Origin: Gemmatimonadota bacterium
GTDB lineage: Bacteria; Gemmatimonadota; Gemmatimonadetes; Gemmatimonadales; Gemmatimonadaceae
Assembly: GCA_016194585.1 (NCBI GenBank)
Contig: JACQBG010000025.1
Span: 1 to 47,562 of the forward strand
DNA: 47,562 nucleotides
Reading direction: 5' to 3'
Shown here: positions 43,024-47,562 of the stretch, in pieces
How the letters are laid out: each line of letters starts with the position of its first letter
How positions within the stretch are numbered: position 1 is the first letter of the stretch
The notes under the pieces: model-generated
The model's database searches: none
Seen by the model: only the letters and a program-made list of their open reading frames with translations
What the model was told of the DNA's origin: nothing
Position numbers and translations under genes: made by a program

Positions 43024-44568
43024 TCAGCGCGGCTGGTCGGTGGGATAGAGCTTGCGGAAGCCGGTCGCCCGGTACACGTCGACCACCATCGCCACCTGTC
43101 CGTGGCGATGCAGCGGCACCGAGTCGGCGAACGCGACGCTCTCGAAGTACGGCGAGAACTTCGCCACCACGTCGTCGCCCGTCTTGTGTTTCACGAGCAG
43201 CACGGCGTCGCGCCCGATCCAGTCACGCTCGTCCTGCGTGTAGCGGAAGTGATGCGGGTCGGCGCAGAGGCAGAGCACGGGCCAGTCGGGTCCGACGCCG
43301 ACGGCCGCCTTCCCCGCCTGGATCCAGCTCGGCGCGGCCACGAAGCCGTGCGCGGGCAGCAATCCCCTCACGTCGAGCGCGGGACGCACCTCGCGCCAAT
43401 CGAGCAGATCGACCGTCGGATCGCCCTGCGAGAACGCCGACGGCGCGAGACGCGCCATCCAACCGGTGGCGGCGTGGCTCGCGAGCAGCGTCACCAGCGC
43501 GACGTACCCGCCCACGCTCCAGCGCAACCAGCGTCGCGTACGCTGGTCGTCGCGCATCATCCGGTCCGCGGCCGCCGCGCCCAGCGCGGGGAAGACGAAC
43601 AGCCACCCCGGCGCCTGCCAGTGCGGGAGCCCCACGTCGCCGCGGAGCGCGACGAGGGTGAACACCGCGATCGGTCCGATCGCGAGGCAGAACAGGAACC
43701 AGCGGGCCGCGTCGCGCGGCCCGCTGCGCGCCGAACGCCAGAGCGATGCCGCCAGCGGCACGAAGATCCAGGGCAGCACCCACGCCATCTGCCCGCCGAT
43801 GTTGGCGAGCATCGCGTCGACGTGCACGCCGCCACGTCCCGCCGCCCGGCCGCCCTGGAAGACGAACGAGGCCCAGCCGTGCTCCCGGTTCCAGACGATC
43901 ACCGGCGCGAGACACGCGAGCGCGACGACGGCACCGAGGTACGGCCCCGGCGTCGCGAGATGCCGACGGTGTGCCGGACTCGTGAGCAGGAAGAGGAACG
44001 TTCCCGCGAGCACGAACACCCCATGGTACTTCGTGAGCATCGCCAGCCCGGCGAAGAGCCCTGCGGCCAGCCAGAGCAAGACCGGATGCCAGCGGCCGTT
44101 CGACGTCTCCGGGAACAGGACGGAGACCAGCACCGACGCGGCCGACATCGTGAACAGCATCAGCGGCCCGTCGGGGAGCACCCAGCTCCCCGTGCTCAGG
44201 CTGAACACCGCGCTGACGTTGAGCAGCAGCGCCGCGATCGCCCCGGCGGCCTCGCCGAAGAGCCGGGCCGTGAGGCGGTAGGTGAGCCAGGTCGTGCCGG
44301 CGAAACAGAGGGCGAACGGCAGGCGCAACACCGCCACCCGCTCGCTCTGCGCGAGACGCGCGATCTCGCCGACGATCCAGAAATGCAGCGGCGGGTGGTC
44401 GAAGTACGAGAGCGAGAACTGCCGGGCCACGGCGACGGCGTACGATTCGTCGACGCCCAGCCCCACCGTGGCCGAGAGCAGGAATCGGAAGAGCAGTCCC
44501 ACGATGATGATCGTGAGGACCGTGCTGCCGGGGTCCCGGATGAGGATCGAGCGCGAGGGGGATGACAC
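43024..44568 (-). CDS. GT39-family (ArnT/PMT-like) membrane glycosyltransferase
   Basis: 514 aa, about 12 membrane helices in the first ~390 residues, then a periplasmic domain. The first loop carries the catalytic Asp-Glu of PMT/ArnT enzymes (VGLGVDESYAVAVARQFSLSYFDHPPLHFW), and LTARLFGEAAG, GLAMLTKYHG and HWQAPGWLF are family text. It transfers a sugar from a polyprenyl-phosphate carrier to an envelope acceptor. Start GTG 44566-44568, with GATATT ending six bases upstream. A GT2 enzyme that could load the carrier is at 28635, but the link is only inferred. Confidence 0.9.
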   Translation of the reverse strand: MSSPSRSILIRDPGSTVLTIIIVGLLFRFLLSATVGLGVDESYAVAVARQFSLSYFDHPPLHFWIVGEIARLAQSERVAVLRLPFALCFAGTTWLTYRLTARLFGEAAGAIAALLLNVSAVFSLSTGSWVLPDGPLMLFTMSAASVLVSVLFPETSNGRWHPVLLWLAAGLFAGLAMLTKYHGVFVLAGTFLFLLTSPAHRRHLATPGPYLGAVVALACLAPVIVWNREHGWASFVFQGGRAAGRGGVHVDAMLANIGGQMAWVLPWIFVPLAASLWRSARSGPRDAARWFLFCLAIGPIAVFTLVALRGDVGLPHWQAPGWLFVFPALGAAAADRMMRDDQRTRRWLRWSVGGYVALVTLLASHAATGWMARLAPSAFSQGDPTVDLLDWREVRPALDVRGLLPAHGFVAAPSWIQAGKAAVGVGPDWPVLCLCADPHHFRYTQDERDWIGRDAVLLVKHKTGDDVVAKFSPYFESVAFADSVPLHRHGQVAMVVDVYRATGFRKLYPTDQPR

Positions 44569-44574
44569 GCGCCA

Positions 44575-44580
44575 AATATC
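44575..44580 (-). promoter_or_regulatory. -10 hexamer of a likely leaderless promoter
   Basis: On the minus strand GATATT ends six bases before the GTG of the GT39 gene. It mirrors the TATATT serving the helicase gene 50 bases away on the other strand. Confidence 0.4.
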
Positions 44581-44630
44581 GCATCCGGAAGCGTCCCGCG
44601 CGCAACCGCCGGGGAGCGCGCGCGCCGCGG

Positions 44631-44636
44631 TATATT
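44631..44636 (+). promoter_or_regulatory. -10 hexamer of a likely leaderless promoter
   Basis: TATATT followed by six bases and then the ATG at 44643. The surrounding sequence is nearly all G and C, so the hexamer stands out. No ribosome site precedes the ATG. Confidence 0.6.
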
Positions 44637-44642
44637 CCCCGA

Positions 44643-46721
44643 ATGACGGACGACGCCCGCGTCTACCCGCAGCGACCGCGCGAAGTCGAACCGCGCGGCC
44701 CCGCCGACCTGGCCGCCGGCCTCAACGAGGCGCAGGCGCGCGCCGCCACGCACCCCGACGGCCCACTCCTCGTCATCGCGGGCGCCGGCACGGGCAAGAC
44801 GCGCACCCTCGTCCACCGCGTCGCCCTCCTGCTCGAGCGGGGCATCCGGCCGGAACGCATCCTCCTCCTCACCTTCACGCGCCGATCGGCACAGGAGATG
44901 CTCGCCCGCGCCGAACGCCTCGTCGGCAGCGTCAGCCGCAGCGTGCACGGCGGCACCTTCCACGCGACGGCGCACCGCCTGCTGCGGCGCTACGGCGAGG
45001 CCGCCGGGCTTCCCGCCGGCTTCACCATCATGGACCAGTCCGACGCCGGCGACCTGATGCAGCTCTCGCGCGCCAAACTCGGCCTCGGCGAGAAGAAGAA
45101 GCGCTTCCCGAAGAAGGAGACGCTCCACCACGTCTACTCGCGGCACGTCAACACCGAGATCCCGGTCGCCGCGATCCTGAGCGAGGAGTACCCGCAGTTC
45201 GTCGAGTTCGAAGAGGAGTTCGGCCGCGTGTTCGCCGACTACACGGCGCGGAAGGCCGAGCGCAACCTCGTCGACTACGACGACCTCCTGCTCTTCTGGG
45301 CGATGCTCGTCGAGACCGACGGCCCGCTCGCCCAGCGCATCAGCGGGCTCTACGACCACATCCTCGTCGACGAGTACCAGGACACCAACCACCTCCAGTC
45401 GCGCATCCTCCGCGGGATGTGCCGCACCCACGCCAACCTCACCGTCGTCGGCGACGACGCGCAGAGCATCTACTCCTTCCGCGGCGCGACGATCCGCAAC
45501 ATCCTCGACTTCCCGCACCACTTCCCGGGCGCCGCCATCGTGCCGCTCGAGGAGAACTACCGCTCCACGCAACCGATCCTCGACTGCACGAACACGCTCA
45601 TCTCGCGCGCCGAGGAACGCTACACGAAGAACCTCTACACGCACCGCACCGGCGGCGAGAAGCCCTGGCTCGTCACCGCGCACGACGAGCCGGCGCAGAC
45701 GCGCTTCGTCGTCGACCGCCTCCTCGAGCTGCACGAGGAAGGGGTGCCGCTCCGCGAGATGGCCGTGCTCTTCCGCGCCGGCTACATGAGCGCCGACCTC
45801 GAGATCGAGCTCACCGCGCGCGGCATCCCGTTCGAGAAGTGGGGCGGCCTCAAGTTCCTCGAGGCGGCGCACGTGAAGGACGTCCTCGCCTTCCTGCGCG
45901 TGCTCGAGAACCCGCGCGACGACGTGAGCTGGTACCGCCTGCTCATGCTCATGCCAGGCATCGGCGACGTCACCGCGCGCGGGGCCATCGACGCGATGGC
46001 GCAGCTCGCCTGGTCGTCGGACGCGTTCGGCCGCTACCAGCCGCCGCCGCGCGCCCGCGCCGCGCATGGCGCGCTCGTCGAGCTGCTCGACCAGCTGCGC
46101 GCCGGCCCCGCCGAGGCCGACGGTCTCGTAACGCACGAGATCGCCCGCGTGCGCCGGCTGTACGACGACATCCTCCGCGAACGCTACGACCGCGTCGAGC
46201 CGCGCCTCGCCGACCTCGACCAGCTGCAGACCATCTCCGGCGGCTACTCGAGCCGCGCCGCCTTCCTCTCGGCCATCGCCCTCGAGCCGCCGCAGGCGAC
46301 GCAGGACCTCGGCTTCGGCAGCGGCAGCGAGGACGACACGCTCGTCCTCAGCACCGCGCACAGCGCGAAGGGCCGCGAGTGGGACGCCGTCTTCGTCATC
46401 TGGGCCGTCGACGGCTACTTCCCGATGGCGCGCGCCCTCGGCGACGACGAGCAGATCGAGGAGGAGCGCCGCCTCATGTACGTGGCGATGACGCGCGCCC
46501 GGAACCACCTCTTCATCACGTATCCGCTCAACGTCTACGACACGCGCCGCGGATCGGACTACTCCATCGACCAGCTCTCGCGCTTCCTCGACCGCGGCGT
46601 GCGCGAGACGATGCAACGCGTCGTCGTCGACGCCGGCGAGGCCACGCCGCCGGCCGCCGAGCCGGCCGCGCCGCCCGTCGTCGACCTGCGCGCCATGCTG
46701 CGAGGACGGTTCGGCGCCTGA
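44643..46721 (+). CDS. UvrD/PcrA-type superfamily 1A DNA helicase
   Basis: 692 aa. 3'-5' DNA helicase of repair and replication restart. All motifs are seen: Walker A IAGAGTGKTRTL, Ia LLTFTRRSAQEML, II LVDEYQDTN, III GDDAQSIYSFRGA, IV-like LEENYRST, V STAHSAKGREWDAVFV, VI MYVAMTRARNHLF. Length is near PcrA, but the C-terminus is short, without the Tudor-like PcrA domain that contacts RNA polymerase. It starts with a polar ~25-residue extension. ATG 43 bases after the divergent GT39 region has no Shine-Dalgarno and a -10 six bases upstream. A hairpin follows. Confidence 0.95.
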   Translation: MTDDARVYPQRPREVEPRGPADLAAGLNEAQARAATHPDGPLLVIAGAGTGKTRTLVHRVALLLERGIRPERILLLTFTRRSAQEMLARAERLVGSVSRSVHGGTFHATAHRLLRRYGEAAGLPAGFTIMDQSDAGDLMQLSRAKLGLGEKKKRFPKKETLHHVYSRHVNTEIPVAAILSEEYPQFVEFEEEFGRVFADYTARKAERNLVDYDDLLLFWAMLVETDGPLAQRISGLYDHILVDEYQDTNHLQSRILRGMCRTHANLTVVGDDAQSIYSFRGATIRNILDFPHHFPGAAIVPLEENYRSTQPILDCTNTLISRAEERYTKNLYTHRTGGEKPWLVTAHDEPAQTRFVVDRLLELHEEGVPLREMAVLFRAGYMSADLEIELTARGIPFEKWGGLKFLEAAHVKDVLAFLRVLENPRDDVSWYRLLMLMPGIGDVTARGAIDAMAQLAWSSDAFGRYQPPPRARAAHGALVELLDQLRAGPAEADGLVTHEIARVRRLYDDILRERYDRVEPRLADLDQLQTISGGYSSRAAFLSAIALEPPQATQDLGFGSGSEDDTLVLSTAHSAKGREWDAVFVIWAVDGYFPMARALGDDEQIEEERRLMYVAMTRARNHLFITYPLNVYDTRRGSDYSIDQLSRFLDRGVRETMQRVVVDAGEATPPAAEPAAPPVVDLRAMLRGRFGA

Positions 46722-46753
46722 CGAACAATGGCCGCGTCGCGCCGCGGCCCGCC

Positions 46754-46776
46754 GCGCTGAGCGCCGCGCTCAGCGC
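46754..46776. terminator. GC hairpin between helicase and aminopeptidase genes
   Basis: GCGCTGAGC (46754-46762) and GCTCAGCGC (46768-46776) form a perfect nine-bp stem around GCCGC. The right arm includes the stop codon of the minus-strand aminopeptidase gene. Confidence 0.65.
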
Positions 46777-47562
46777 CGCGGCGTCACCCACGCGTGGACC
46801 GCGGCGCCGCTCGCGCCCCCGGCGCCCCGCGCGATCGTGATCACCCGCTCGAGCGCCTGCCTCACGTCCCCGCCCTCGCGCGCATACACCGCCTCGAAGT
46901 CGTCGAGCCCGGTCGCGTAGATGCGACGCGCCAGCAGCGCCGCGTTGTCGAGCCGCACCCGCTGTGCGTACCGCCGGTCGATCGTGCGGAGCCGCGGCGC
47001 CACGGAATCCACCAGCTCGGTGCGGGCCCGCGCGTAGATCGAATCGCGCGCCGCGAGCCGCGCGGACCGGCCCTCGTCGCCGGGATGCGCCGCGAACGCG
47101 GAGTCGAGCGCGCGATACGTGCGCTCCCACACCGCGCCGAGCAGCAGGTCGTCCCCCCACCGCGCCGCCACGCGCCGCGCGCTCGCCGTATCGCCCCGCG
47201 CCAGGAAGAACCGCTCGGCGCCGCGCGCGCCGACGAACGAGGCGAAGCTCTCGTTGAACACCGCCTCGCCCTTCGCATAGAACCGGTTGTGCGTCAGCTC
47301 GTGCACCACCGTGTTCACGATCTCGAGCGAGTCCTCGCCCAGCGTCGTCGAGAGCAGCGGATCGTTGAAGAAGCCGAGCGTGCTGAACGCCGGCGAGGGG
47401 CGCAGGTAGGTGTCGTACCCCTCCGCGGCGAGCTCCAGCTCGGCGCGACGCGCGAGCGCGAAGTCGAAGAACCCCTTGTACGGCACCCGCCCCACCACCG
47501 GGAACCACCAGGTCACCGCGCGCAACGCGTCGCGATGCGCGCCCGAGAGCACCAGCACGAGC
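46770..47562 (-). CDS. Predicted zinc aminopeptidase (DUF2265 type), N-terminus beyond window
   Basis: At least 264 codons are visible and the frame runs open at the right edge. Zinc motif VVHELTHNRFYAKGEAVFNESFASF contains HExxH plus the downstream Glu, with a preceding FSTLGFFNDPLLST segment, a combination seen in the predicted aminopeptidase family PF10023. Upstream text WWFPVVGRVPYKGFFDF fits its membrane-proximal N-domain. Probably periplasmic, clipping short peptides, in keeping with the peptide importers in this window. Convergent on the helicase gene. Confidence 0.85.
   Translation of the reverse strand, partial: LVLVLSGAHRDALRAVTWWFPVVGRVPYKGFFDFALARRAELELAAEGYDTYLRPSPAFSTLGFFNDPLLSTTLGEDSLEIVNTVVHELTHNRFYAKGEAVFNESFASFVGARGAERFFLARGDTASARRVAARWGDDLLLGAVWERTYRALDSAFAAHPGDEGRSARLAARDSIYARARTELVDSVAPRLRTIDRRYAQRVRLDNAALLARRIYATGLDDFEAVYAREGGDVRQALERVITIARGAGGASGAAVHAWVTPRR

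Overview
The window is about 47.5 kb of very GC-rich, gene-dense bacterial chromosome. Third codon positions are almost all G or C, which opens long meaningless reading frames opposite most real genes. Gene content and style fit a Gram-negative soil or water bacterium: lipoprotein signals, an outer-membrane-type secretome, type IV minor pilins, a mitochondrial-style E1 alpha/beta pyruvate dehydrogenase, a single-chain GcvP, and many NTP-dependent repair enzymes. My best guess is Gemmatimonadota. That is an inference from overall feel, because there is no rRNA or other marker here. I see no tRNA, rRNA, CRISPR array, prophage or insertion sequence.

Layout. 1-4520: a HerA-type ATPase and NurA-type nuclease pair on the minus strand, head to head with a lipoprotein gene whose start codon shares bases with that of nurA. 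A 188-bp inverted repeat built of GTGGGA units follows, then a one-domain Lrp/AsnC protein and an unknown protein. 4615-8136: aspartate aminotransferase, a DEAD-box-like protein that has lost every catalytic motif but keeps an Arg/Gly/Pro-rich tail, and thymidine kinase. 8214-14267: a minor-pilin operon (FimT/GspH, PilV, PilW and a large PilX/GspK-like protein) facing an AraC-type regulator, with a second FimT-like pilin beyond it. Three of these pilins carry EF-hand-like acidic loops. 14378-19630: coaE, gcvH, gcvP, a small membrane protein and a LipM-type octanoyltransferase. 19665-24710: a complete five-gene peptide ABC importer. 24892-31493: a POT peptide transporter, a coiled-coil protein, a glutamine-amidotransferase-type hydrolase, an unknown protein, and an operon of GT2 glycosyltransferase, DUF3108 protein and deoxyhypusine-synthase-like protein. 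31808-37680: lipA followed by pdhA-pdhB-pdhC-lpd. 37742-47562: a secreted protein, an amino-acid permease with lipB, an M48 protease, a DUF900 hydrolase, a GT39 glycosyltransferase, a UvrD-type helicase and a cut-off aminopeptidase.

How the genes work together. The clearest theme is lipoic acid. Two lipoyl acceptors (GcvH and the PDH E2), two different octanoyltransferase types (LipM-like and LipB), lipoyl synthase, and the enzymes using the cofactor (GcvP, E1, E3) all lie within 26 kb. A second theme is peptide uptake (ABC importer, POT carrier, peptidases).

Non-coding structure. Most convergent gene ends carry a long perfect or near-perfect inverted repeat. Three share a CGAAGGG/CCCTTCG outer stem, and two loci carry copies of one dispersed palindrome family. 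Seven genes have a TANNNT-like hexamer ending five or six bases before the start codon, which suggests leaderless transcription. The most unusual items are the catalytically dead DEAD-box paralogue, the nurA/lipoprotein start overlap, the GTGGGA inverted repeat and the calcium-loop pilins.
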